A stretch of 13,998 nucleotides of DNA from contig DGHP01000125.1 in NCBI GenBank assembly GCA_002392705.1, positions 5,984 through 19,981 on the forward strand, written 5' to 3'. Source of the stretch: Lachnospiraceae bacterium UBA3845. GTDB taxonomy: Bacteria; Bacillota; Clostridia; Lachnospirales; Lachnospiraceae. Below the pieces are notes generated by a model. That model worked only from the letters and a program-made list of their open reading frames with translations, ran no database searches and had not been told where the DNA came from. Position numbers and translations under genes: made by a program. Shown here in pieces: positions 1 through 6,528 of the stretch (position 1 is the first letter of the stretch; each line of letters opens with the position of its first letter).

Positions 1-1419
1 GGCGGCGGGAGCGGAACAGAGACAGAATGCTGCGGCGGTGCCTTCGGTATGAATGTCCATACCGGGAAATTCATGATTTTCCATGCGAAGACCACCGTGA
101 TGTGCATGTCCCGTCCGGCCAGAGTCTGGCTCTTCAATCCCGATACGGTGGGCCTGTGCGAATTCAGGCCCCTGCAGAGCATCGGGAGCGGCCACGCCAT
201 GGGCTGGCGGGCCGGGGTGGAATTTGCCATGATGGAAAAGTCGGTCCGGGCGGAATTTTCCGCTGCCGGCCGGAGCTTCCCTCCCTACGGAACCGGTAAC
301 AACCATAATACCTGGTATGCCGCTACCATGGTGGACGCCCGCGGCGTGGAGATCCCCTATGTGGACCGGGACGGCAGGGAACTGAAGACGGTCTCCGAGC
401 GCTATTACCCGGCACCAGGACAGAAGTTTTTCCTGAAGGGCGGAGTGATCGACAATCCGAAATATGAATACCGCGGACCGGAGACCCTGGATTTTGAGGA
501 ACTGATCCGCCGCGGCTACCAGCTTCCTTTCTACGCGGACCTGAGCCGCATGCCGGAGAGCGAGCGGCGCGTCATCTGGGGCATGATGGTCGGTGAGGAA
601 GCCAAGACGAAGATTCCGATCTATCAGAATTATACGGAGCGCGGCTTTGATCCGGAAAAACACATGCTGCAGAGTTACGGGACCGGCTGGCAGTCGGCGA
701 ATTTCCTGGAGCAGGAAAGGCAGTTTTTCGGCGCGCCGGGCGGCGTGATGCATGACTGGGATCTGCGGACGAATATTCCCGGCCTCTATGTGGCCGGGGA
801 CGAGACCTTTGCCTCCGACTGTGCCGGAGCCGCCTGCGCCACCGGATACTACGCGGGCCGGAAGGCTGCGGAGGCGGCCGCAGCCTCGGACGGGATTCCG
901 GAGATGGACCCCTTGGACGCGGAGGCCGAGATGAAGCGCCTGCTGGCGCCGCTCGGCGTAAAAGAAGAAGACGGCATCAGCTGGAAGGAACTGAATATGG
1001 CCATCTCAAAAGCCATGCAGAACTACTGCGGGGGCGTCCGCTGCGAAGCACTGCTTCTGGAGGGCCTGGATCTTCTCGGCCGTTTCGAGCGGGAGATGGT
1101 TCCGCGCCTGCGCGCGGAAAATCCTCATGACCTGATGCGGATCCATGAGGTGATGGATATTCTGACCGTATCGCAGATTGTCCTGCATGCAAGCCTGGCA
1201 AGAAAATGCAGCAGCGAGCCGCTCTTTTTCAGAAGGAGCGATTATCCGGAGATGGATCCGCCCCGGATGCGGCACCATATTCTGCTGTCCTGCCGGAACG
1301 GGGAGATAAAGACCAGAGAACTTCCGCTCGATTATTTCGGGGATCTGAAGACGGAATATGAGAAGAGAAACGCAGCGTACATGGAAGAGGAAGCCGGCGG
1401 CAGAAAGGAGTGGCAGTGA
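1..1419 (+). CDS. AprA/fumarate reductase-like FAD flavoprotein, C-terminal part (5' end outside window)
   Basis: The frame is open from base 1, so the gene starts upstream and 472 C-terminal residues are visible. The first internal ATG (49) has no ribosome site and is not the start. The visible part matches the C-terminal half of the succinate dehydrogenase/fumarate reductase/adenylylsulfate reductase alpha flavoprotein family. It carries a GLYVAGDE FAD-binding segment followed by GAACATGYYAGRKAAE (encoded about 781-870), the usual second contact to FAD, and then a helical C-terminal domain with an FFRRSDYPEMDPP segment like the family's terminal domain. The N-terminal GxGxxG dinucleotide fold lies off the window. 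The stop overlaps the start of a two-cluster ferredoxin, as in aprA-aprB-like pairs. The fold and ferredoxin partnership are well supported. The substrate is not: true APS reductase cannot be claimed because no sulfate-reduction genes are visible. It is likely a cytoplasmic oxidoreductase subunit. Confidence 0.85.
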   Translation, partial: GGGSGTETECCGGAFGMNVHTGKFMIFHAKTTVMCMSRPARVWLFNPDTVGLCEFRPLQSIGSGHAMGWRAGVEFAMMEKSVRAEFSAAGRSFPPYGTGNNHNTWYAATMVDARGVEIPYVDRDGRELKTVSERYYPAPGQKFFLKGGVIDNPKYEYRGPETLDFEELIRRGYQLPFYADLSRMPESERRVIWGMMVGEEAKTKIPIYQNYTERGFDPEKHMLQSYGTGWQSANFLEQERQFFGAPGGVMHDWDLRTNIPGLYVAGDETFASDCAGAACATGYYAGRKAAEAAAASDGIPEMDPLDAEAEMKRLLAPLGVKEEDGISWKELNMAISKAMQNYCGGVRCEALLLEGLDLLGRFEREMVPRLRAENPHDLMRIHEVMDILTVSQIVLHASLARKCSSEPLFFRRSDYPEMDPPRMRHHILLSCRNGEIKTRELPLDYFGDLKTEYEKRNAAYMEEEAGGRKEWQ

Positions 1420-1700
1420 TGAATCAGACAGTCTATTCTTACAGGCCGGCGGACTGCAGCACCAGGCCGATTATCTATGATCAGAGCCTCTGCGTCGGAT
1501 GCAACCGCTGCGCAGATGTCTGTCAGTGCGATATTCTCCTTCCGTCCCCGGTGAAAGGGGAGCATCCGGTTGTGGCTTATCCGGGAGAGTGCTATTACTG
1601 CGGAGCCTGCGTCATGGTCTGTCCCAGAAAAGGGGCGATCCGGCTGCAGCATCCGCTGATGAACCGGGCAAAATTCGTCCCGGTGATTCCCCGCAGCTGA
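1419..1700 (+). CDS. 4Fe-4S dicluster ferredoxin (AprB-like partner subunit)
   Basis: A 93-residue protein with two CxxCxxCxxxC motifs: Cys25/28/31/35 and Cys58/61/64/68, the second followed by Pro. This is the bacterial 2[4Fe-4S] ferredoxin pattern. An extra Cys37 follows the first motif, where Pro is more usual (C-Q-C). I chose ATG 1419 because AAAGGAG (1404-1410) lies 8 bases upstream and the start overlaps the flavoprotein stop (TGATG), so translation is coupled. A GTG at 1410 lies inside the Shine-Dalgarno and is unlikely. The likely role is electron transfer to or from the FAD of the upstream subunit, forming a soluble two-subunit oxidoreductase. The reaction is unknown. No T-rich terminator is seen directly after it. 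Confidence 0.9.
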   Translation: MNQTVYSYRPADCSTRPIIYDQSLCVGCNRCADVCQCDILLPSPVKGEHPVVAYPGECYYCGACVMVCPRKGAIRLQHPLMNRAKFVPVIPRS

Positions 1701-1811
1701 GGGCGGAACGGTGCCTGCCGGATACCGGGATGCCTTTCTGACGGCCTTCAGGCAGGGGAAAGCAATCCGGTTTCCGCATCATGCCGGCCCTGCCTGCCGC
1801 AGGAACTAGAG

Positions 1812-1837
1812 CAGCCTGCGGCGGATGCCGCAGGCTG
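1812..1837. terminator. GC-rich hairpin after ferredoxin gene, possible weak terminator
   Basis: Arms of 11 bp (CAGCCTGCGGC with its exact complement) enclose a GGAT loop. An outer arm CCCTGCC (1788-1794) can also pair with GGCAGGG (1837-1843) in an alternative fold. No T-run follows, so a classical intrinsic terminator is not supported. It could still be a 3'-end processing or stabilising hairpin for the flavoprotein-ferredoxin transcript. Confidence 0.4.
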
Positions 1838-2073
1838 GCAGGGTGTATACCGGCTGCCTCGTGTTCCACAGGGATAGTCGTAAAGGTGCACCTGGACACA
1901 GGCAATACCCCTTTCGGGATACTCTTCCCGGAACCGGATATACGGGAATAGTGTAGGAGATTTTTAACAAAATATCAAGCAGTTCCCGCCGGAGTTTTGG
2001 AAGAAGGGTCCGACCGGGGAGATGATTTTGGGTTTTTGACGGAAGAAGGCAGAATATATGAGCCTTTTTCATA

Positions 2074-2103
2074 TTGACAAGCATCCCCCTTAAAGTGTAT
2101 TGT
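2074..2103 (+). promoter_or_regulatory. Candidate sigma-A promoter of Na/Pi transporter gene
   Basis: A perfect -35 TTGACA (2074-2079) is followed after 18 bases by TATTGT (2098-2103), which matches four of six -10 positions. Transcription would start near 2110 and give a leader of about 137 bases. No other pair upstream of the gene looks as good. The -10 lies inside the first copy of the AAAGTGTATTG repeat. Confidence 0.5.
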
Positions 2104-2130
2104 GTGCGCGGGTGGCAGTGAAAGTGTATT

Positions 2131-2147
2131 GGGGGATTCGGTCCCCC
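2131..2147 (+). promoter_or_regulatory. Leader hairpin before Na/Pi transporter
   Basis: GGGGGA and TCCCCC form a perfect 6-bp stem around a TTCGG loop, about 20 bases after the predicted transcription start. Only scattered T residues follow, so it could act as a weak attenuator, a protein-binding hairpin or an operator. It abuts the second AAAGTGTATTG copy (2121-2131). Confidence 0.4.
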
Positions 2148-2246
2148 TGTTTCTTTGCCCGGAAGACCTGTCTGAAATGAAAAACACTCCGGCAGGCAGG
2201 AAAAAGGAAGGGCGTCTGCACGGTACACAGGAGATAACCAAAGATT

Positions 2247-4040
2247 ATGAGCCTGACGAATATAATCACTCTTCTCGGCGGACTTGCCATGTTTCTGTAT
2301 GGCATGCGTCTTATGGGTGACAGCCTGAAGGAATCCTCTTCAGGAGCGCTGAAGGATGTCCTGGAAAGACTGACGGGAACGAAATGGAAAGCATTTTTCC
2401 TGGGTCTGGTACTGACGGCGGTAATCCAGTCATCCACAGCTACGATTGTCATTACCTCCGGTCTGGTAGGCGCGGAGATTATCACGCTGCATCAGTCTCT
2501 TGGCATTATTGTCGGAGCCAATGTCGGAACAACCGTAACCGGACAGATCATCCGGCTGCTGGATCTGAACACGGGCGCCACATCATTTCTGAATCTTTTT
2601 AAACCGTCGACACTCGCTCCCCTGGCTCTGATCATCGGGATCATCGTTCTGATGAAAGGGCGCAATCATCTGGGAAAGATCCTGATCGGATTCGGCATTC
2701 TTTTCTCAGGACTGATGAATATGACTGCCGCGGTTGAGTCCCTGACGGAGACCGGTATTATCGACAGACTCTTCTCCATTCTCGGGCAGAATCCTTTTAT
2801 CGGCTATCTGGTAGGAGCGGGCATCGCATTCGTCCTTCAGAGCTCTTCCGCCACGATCGGTATCCTGCAGGCGTTTTCCATGTCGGGACAGCTGGTCTTT
2901 TCCGAGATCTACGCGGTACTTGTCGGCATCTATCTCGGAGACTGCGTGACCACTGCCATCGTCTGCAACATCGGGGCAAAGCCTGACGCGAAGCGCGTCG
3001 GTATCGTCAATATTCTTTTTAACCTGTGCAAGACCGTCCTGATTTTTGCGGGCATTTTTGTCGCTTACCATCTTGGCTGGCTGAACGGGATCTGGAATAA
3101 GACGATGTATTCGGGCGGAATCGCCAATACCAATACAGTCTTTAATCTTGCCTGCGCCATCCTGATGTTCCCGATGTATTCCGTCTATGAGAAGGCCAGC
3201 CGGAAGATCGTCCGGGATGAAAAGAAGAAGGGCAATGAACTGACGAATCATCAGCTGGAAGGTCTCAACCCGATTTTCTTTGCGACTCCGGCGCTTGCTT
3301 TCAATGCCGCTTTCGAGGTCCTCAGGGAGATGCTGAGGCTCTCCAGCCTGAATACGGTCCGGGCTTTTGAGCAGGTAAAGGAGTATACCCAGGAGCGGTA
3401 TAAGCTGATCAGCGCGGATGAGGACATAATCGATCTGATGGCTGACCGGGTGAGCAATTATCTGGTCCAGCTTTCCGGACATATCAGCGAGGAACGGCAT
3501 ACAGTCATCCAGGATGAGTATCTTACCTGCCTTACGGAATTCGAACGCCTGGGCGACCATGCGGTCAATATACTGGAGGAGGCTGAGCAGTCCAATCTTT
3601 CGGATGAAGCGGTGAGAGAGCTTCAGATTCTGCAGGATCTGATCGAAAGGGTCCTGGACGTTACGATGGCAGCCTTCACGAATTGCAATATTGAAGACGC
3701 GAGGCATATCGAACCTCTGGAAGAGGTTGTCGACGATCTGGTCGCGCAGCTCAAGCAGAATCATCTGGAGCGGCTGCGCCGGGGAACCTGCTCCATCGTC
3801 GCAGGTACGGAATTTCTGAACATGCTCTCCGATATCGAGCGGATTTCCGATATCTGTTCCAATGTCGGAACAGCGCTGATCGCAAGAATCCATCCGGAGA
3901 TGAAGCATGAGATTCATGCCTATATTTCAGGCCTCCACTCCGGGCAGGATCCGGATTTCAACAGGGAATATGAGGACATGCATGACTTCTATTTCTCAGC
4001 TCTGAAGGCAGGTGCCCTGTTTGAGGAAGCATCGGAATGA
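2247..4040 (+). CDS. Na+/phosphate cotransporter family protein with C-terminal PhoU-like domain
   Basis: A 597-residue protein. Two inverted Na/Pi-cotransporter repeats carry the family signatures QSSTAT (61-66) and QSSSAT (198-203), each followed by a GANVGTT- or GDCVTTA-like segment (90-97, 231-237). The N-terminus (LLGGLAMFLYGMRLMG) is typical of the bacterial NptA/YjbB group and supports this start. The Shine-Dalgarno AGGAG (2229-2233) sits rather far away, at 13 bases. From about residue 345 a soluble cytoplasmic PhoU-like helical domain follows, with the metal-site motif ERLGDH (433-438) and a second copy, ERISDICSN (531-539). The probable role is sodium-driven phosphate transport; the direction is unproven, and YjbB of E. 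coli is linked to export. The gene has its own promoter and terminator. Its last nine codons belong to a 35-bp unit repeated twice more downstream. Confidence 0.95.
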   Translation: MSLTNIITLLGGLAMFLYGMRLMGDSLKESSSGALKDVLERLTGTKWKAFFLGLVLTAVIQSSTATIVITSGLVGAEIITLHQSLGIIVGANVGTTVTGQIIRLLDLNTGATSFLNLFKPSTLAPLALIIGIIVLMKGRNHLGKILIGFGILFSGLMNMTAAVESLTETGIIDRLFSILGQNPFIGYLVGAGIAFVLQSSSATIGILQAFSMSGQLVFSEIYAVLVGIYLGDCVTTAIVCNIGAKPDAKRVGIVNILFNLCKTVLIFAGIFVAYHLGWLNGIWNKTMYSGGIANTNTVFNLACAILMFPMYSVYEKASRKIVRDEKKKGNELTNHQLEGLNPIFFATPALAFNAAFEVLREMLRLSSLNTVRAFEQVKEYTQERYKLISADEDIIDLMADRVSNYLVQLSGHISEERHTVIQDEYLTCLTEFERLGDHAVNILEEAEQSNLSDEAVRELQILQDLIERVLDVTMAAFTNCNIEDARHIEPLEEVVDDLVAQLKQNHLERLRRGTCSIVAGTEFLNMLSDIERISDICSNVGTALIARIHPEMKHEIHAYISGLHSGQDPDFNREYEDMHDFYFSALKAGALFEEASE

Positions 4041-4115
4041 AGATGGGTGCCCTGTTTGAAGAAGCATTGGAATGAAGGCGGGTGCCCTGTCTGAGGAAAC
4101 ATCAGAATGAAGACG
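4011..4115 (+). repeat. Three 35-bp tandem repeats spanning the transporter stop codon
   Basis: Units lie at 4011-4045, 4046-4080 and 4081-4115. Units 2 and 3 each differ from unit 1 at 4 of 35 positions. Unit 1 encodes the protein's last residues (GALFEEASE) and its TGA. Units 2 and 3, read in their own frames, encode GALFEEALE-stop and GALSEETSE-stop. Because 35 is not a multiple of 3, the three TGA codons (4038, 4073, 4108) fall in three different frames. The last unit ends one base before the terminator stem. Confidence 0.95.
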
Positions 4116-4148
4116 GCTCTGAGCGCAGTTCGCGCTCAGAGCTTTTTT
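4116..4148 (+). terminator. Strong intrinsic terminator of Na/Pi transporter gene
   Basis: A perfect 11-bp stem (GCTCTGAGCGC with its complement) encloses the loop AGTTC and is followed at once by TTTTTT (4143-4148). The T-run is on the plus-strand side. The minus-strand gene that converges on it has no matching T-run here, so the terminator serves mainly the transporter. Confidence 0.95.
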
Positions 4149-4191
4149 CATGTGCGGTAAAGCTCGAAATGTCTGCTGAAAGACTTTTATT

Positions 4192-6141
4192 TTATCTGCC
4201 TTTCCTGCGGGCTGCGGCAAAGGCAGCTGCGGAACTCAGAAGAAGCAGGGAGAGCCAGAAAAGGAGAGGAGTGTCATCCCCTGTCTCCGGTGACTCATTC
4301 TGCAGCTTTTCGCCGGAGCGGGGCTGTTGTGCTTCCTGCCGGGAAGGGCTTAAGGTTCCTTCTGCCTTCGGTGCGGGAGAAGCCTGCGCGGGCTCTGCCT
4401 TTTCCGGGATCGTGATCTGGAAGACCTGTTCTGTTTCCGGCTGACGGGCTTTTTTTCCGGGAGCTTCTGTCTGAGGTGTCAGCGTTTCAATTCCGGGATT
4501 GACCGTCTGCGGCGGCTCGGCTTCCTTTTCAGGTCCTTCCGGACGGGGCGGAAACAGTTCCTTTACAGGGACCTCTGTCTGCGGCGGCTCGGTTTCCTTT
4601 GGCGGAGCTTCTGTCTGCGGAGGTTCGGTTTCTTTTTCAGGAACCTCCGTCTGCGGCGGCTCGGTCTCTTTTACAGGGGCTTCCGTCTGCGGCGGCTCGG
4701 TCTCTTTTTCAGGAGCCTCCGTCTGCGGCGGATCCGTTTCCTTTTCCGGATCGGCCTTGTCGGTTTCCGGATTCGGTTTTTCTTCCTCCGGAGTATTTTT
4801 CCGCTCGATGTTTGTAAAACGGATATAAGGAGTCGGAGCTCCCGGCGTGCAGTTTACGACTGCGGCTGTTTCTCCGGCATCCCCGGCCTGCTCCGGTATG
4901 CTTACATATTCGGCGGCCGATTGGTTCAGCAGTGCCGCCGCCGTATCATAGGCTTCGTGCGCTTTCTGAACGATGTGAAGGAGTCCTTCCGTCATCTGCG
5001 AAATCAAAGCTTTCTGCCCGTTTTTCAGAAGGAAGGTCGCTGTGCCGTTCTGTGCGGATCCGCTCTTGTAATCCGGATGATCCGTCTGATAGGAGAAAGA
5101 ACTTCCGTCTTCTGAAGTTACCGTGTATTCAAAATCAGGACCAGACCCGGATGACCCGTCTGCTGGGCTATTTCCATCCGACTGACCTGAGCCGGAGGCA
5201 GGAGAAGCAGCCGCAGAGCCTTCTTCCTGACTGCCGCCGGATGCGGAGGAACCCTCCGGCCCGCCGGAAACGGACTCCGCCGAGCAGATCAGTACGATCC
5301 TGTCATGATCCTTCTGCGTCTGGGTATATGTGTAGGTCCGTTTTTCCTGTGCAGAAGCAGGTGTATCCCCGCTTCCTTCTCCTTCAGCGTCATTTCCCCC
5401 ATCGCCACGGGCAGTAGAGGTGAGATCTGTCTCAAAATGCTCCGGATCCGATGAAGATGCGCCGGACAGGCTGATCTTCGCGCCGGGAGGAAGCTCGTCC
5501 AGCGTGAAGGATTCACCGGCCGGAAGCGTCAGATGGCAGAGATCCGGGTCACTTTCATCCATGGAGATGGAAGCGCCGCTGCCGCCGCCTTCCTGTCCTG
5601 CAATCTGTTTTTCCAGACTGCTGTCGATGGCGTTCCTGTCTTCTTCATTTTCTGCCGTAAGGGACAGATCCACGGAGAGGTCAGGTGCCGCCGGGGTTCC
5701 AGACGAAGGATTATCGGAAGATCCGCCTTGTCCCGTTCCCGGCTGATCCGCAAAATCGTCCAGGCTGTATACCTCATTCCGGATGCTGATACTTCCGGAA
5801 GAGGGACTGCTGTCAGAAAGAAGCGGGCCGGAGCTGCTGCCGGCGGCGTCGGGAACTGCGCTGCTGTCAGAGGGAGCTGGAGCCTGGCCTTCCGGAGCCT
5901 GAGCTTCCGGAGCCTGTGCTTCCGCAGCCGGGAGATCTTCCGCCAGGATAAGTGATGAGAGGCCAGGTGCATTCTGCAGGAGAAGAAAGCCTGTGAGAAA
6001 GGCGGTCATATAGAGTCTCAGCCGTTTCCGGCTTTTGCTCCGCATTTTCCGTCGGCTGCAGACGTCCGGGCCGTAGTCAGAATGGTCCGGCATTTCCTTC
6101 CGCTGCCTGATTGCTGTTGAAAAGACATTATGATTTTTCAT
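4192..6141 (-). CDS. Secreted, sortase-anchored surface protein with PPQTE repeats
   Basis: A 649-residue protein. ATG at 6141 was chosen because AAAGGAG lies 8 bases upstream; a longer frame to 6285 has no such site. The long basic N-region, with RSKSRKRLRLY before a hydrophobic stretch (about 43-66) and likely cleavage after LILA (67), indicates a signal peptide. Next come Ser/Gly/Asp/Glu-rich low-complexity stretches. Two regions resemble Cna-B/DUF7601 beta-sandwich repeats: one around LTLPAGESFTLDELPPG, and one with ATFLLKNGQK ending in IRFTNIE near residue 455. Residues 466-561 are eight 12-residue Pro/Glu/Thr repeats, probably a wall-spanning stalk. The C-terminus has SPETG (617-621), a hydrophobic segment and RRKGR. 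SPxTG is a known target class for clostridial SrtB-type sortases. No sortase is in the window. The ligand is unknown; adhesion or wall spacing is an inference. Confidence 0.85.
   Translation of the reverse strand: MKNHNVFSTAIRQRKEMPDHSDYGPDVCSRRKMRSKSRKRLRLYMTAFLTGFLLLQNAPGLSSLILAEDLPAAEAQAPEAQAPEGQAPAPSDSSAVPDAAGSSSGPLLSDSSPSSGSISIRNEVYSLDDFADQPGTGQGGSSDNPSSGTPAAPDLSVDLSLTAENEEDRNAIDSSLEKQIAGQEGGGSGASISMDESDPDLCHLTLPAGESFTLDELPPGAKISLSGASSSDPEHFETDLTSTARGDGGNDAEGEGSGDTPASAQEKRTYTYTQTQKDHDRIVLICSAESVSGGPEGSSASGGSQEEGSAAASPASGSGQSDGNSPADGSSGSGPDFEYTVTSEDGSSFSYQTDHPDYKSGSAQNGTATFLLKNGQKALISQMTEGLLHIVQKAHEAYDTAAALLNQSAAEYVSIPEQAGDAGETAAVVNCTPGAPTPYIRFTNIERKNTPEEEKPNPETDKADPEKETDPPQTEAPEKETEPPQTEAPVKETEPPQTEVPEKETEPPQTEAPPKETEPPQTEVPVKELFPPRPEGPEKEAEPPQTVNPGIETLTPQTEAPGKKARQPETEQVFQITIPEKAEPAQASPAPKAEGTLSPSRQEAQQPRSGEKLQNESPETGDDTPLLFWLSLLLLSSAAAFAAARRKGR
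4459..4746 (-). repeat. Eight 36-bp coding tandem repeats (12-residue PPQTE units)
   Basis: In protein order the units run from 4746 down to 4459: EKETDPPQTEAP, EKETEPPQTEAP, VKETEPPQTEVP, EKETEPPQTEAP, PKETEPPQTEVP, VKELFPPRPEGP, EKEAEPPQTVNP, GIETLTPQTEAP. The first five are nearly identical and the last three have diverged, so the array seems to have expanded at its N-terminal side. The in-frame 36-bp unit lets copy number change without breaking the protein. Confidence 0.95.
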
Positions 6142-6173
6142 AACTGTTTCTCCTTTGAAAACAGGTTGAATTG

Positions 6174-6189
6174 TTTGACATACGTCAAA
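6174..6189. promoter_or_regulatory. Palindrome in leader of surface protein gene
   Basis: TTTGAC and GTCAAA form a perfect 6-bp inverted repeat with a 4-base centre (ATAC), 33 bases upstream of the surface protein start. Two further perfect 10-bp palindromes lie in the same leader: TGCAATTGCA (6197-6206) and GCATGCATGC (6218-6227, at the predicted transcription start). They may be operators; no known regulator consensus was recognised. Confidence 0.4.
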
Positions 6190-6233
6190 AATATACTGCA
6201 ATTGCAAACTATTTCGGGCATGCATGCGGCGAC

Positions 6234-6262
6234 AGTATATTGCCGGAAGAATTTTCTGACAA
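6234..6262 (-). promoter_or_regulatory. Sigma-A-type promoter of surface protein gene
   Basis: On the minus strand, TTGTCA (6262-6257) and TATACT (6239-6234) are separated by 17 bases. Each matches five of six consensus positions. Transcription would begin near 6227, giving a leader of about 86 bases. Confidence 0.65.
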
Positions 6263-6384
6263 TTATCAGGATGATCAAATGTCACATATACAATCTGTGA
6301 TGTCCACCCGGAGAGGTATATTATGAGATAACAGCAGAAAAATATGTGATTTTAACACAAATAAACGAATAAAAGACATAAATT

Positions 6385-6409
6385 TCCGATTATTGATAAA
6401 ATAGTCGGA
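6385..6409. promoter_or_regulatory. Imperfect palindrome upstream of dehydrogenase promoter
   Basis: Arms TCCGATTATT and AATAGTCGGA pair over 10 positions with one G-T mismatch, around the 5-base centre GATAA. It lies about 35-60 bases upstream of the dehydrogenase -10 site, a usual place for an activator or a repressor. The regulator is unknown. Confidence 0.4.
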
Positions 6410-6439
6410 GAGAATTTCTGCTGAATACCTGCCGGAGTG

Positions 6440-6448
6440 TGCTAAGAT
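6440..6448 (+). promoter_or_regulatory. Extended -10 promoter of dehydrogenase gene
   Basis: TGCTAAGAT matches the extended -10 form TGnTAtaAT (TAAGAT, four of six). No convincing -35 is seen 17 bases upstream, as is common for extended -10 promoters. Transcription would start near 6455. Confidence 0.4.
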
Positions 6449-6528
6449 AAAAGGGAACTACGAAATAAAGCAGGGCGGATGCTGCGGCAGGCGGATGCCC
6501 CGGCTGATACAGAGAGGAATAACAGGTT

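Larger units (their letters stand above)
1701..2246. other. 546-bp non-coding gap between ferredoxin and Na/Pi transporter genes
   Basis: No open frame here has both a ribosome site and protein-like composition. The minus-strand frames look random in composition. The gap holds a GC-rich hairpin (1812-1837), a promoter-like pair (2074-2103), a direct repeat of AAAGTGTATTG (2092-2102 and 2121-2131), and a short hairpin (2131-2147) in the probable leader of the transporter gene. The middle (about 1870-2070) holds nothing I can name. Confidence 0.6.
6142..6528. other. 387-bp divergent control region
   Basis: This gap separates the minus-strand surface protein gene from the plus-strand dehydrogenase gene and is AT-rich in the middle (about 6286-6420). 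It holds a good minus-strand promoter, three short palindromes in the surface-protein leader, an imperfect 25-bp palindrome at 6385-6409, and an extended -10 site for the dehydrogenase. No small gene with a ribosome site was found. Confidence 0.7.

Noticed and set aside
1812..1837. Strong intrinsic terminator after the ferredoxin gene
   Set aside because: The stem is excellent but no T-run follows, so it is listed only as a weak candidate.
1806..2228. 140-residue minus-strand frame in the gap before the Na/Pi transporter
   Set aside because: The composition is random and there is no Shine-Dalgarno. It spans the promoter and hairpins of the plus-strand gene.
2706..3917. 403-residue open frame on the minus strand
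   Set aside because: It is antisense to the Na/Pi transporter, has no ribosome site and its composition mirrors the sense codons.
4459..4746. 36-bp periodic repeats resembling a CRISPR array
   Set aside because: The units are head-to-tail without spacers and are in frame with the protein. No cas genes are present.
4499..4828. Repetitive plus-strand frame rich in VCGGSVSF
   Set aside because: It is the complement of the PPQTE repeats of the surface protein. The sense frame has the signal peptide, sorting signal and ribosome site.
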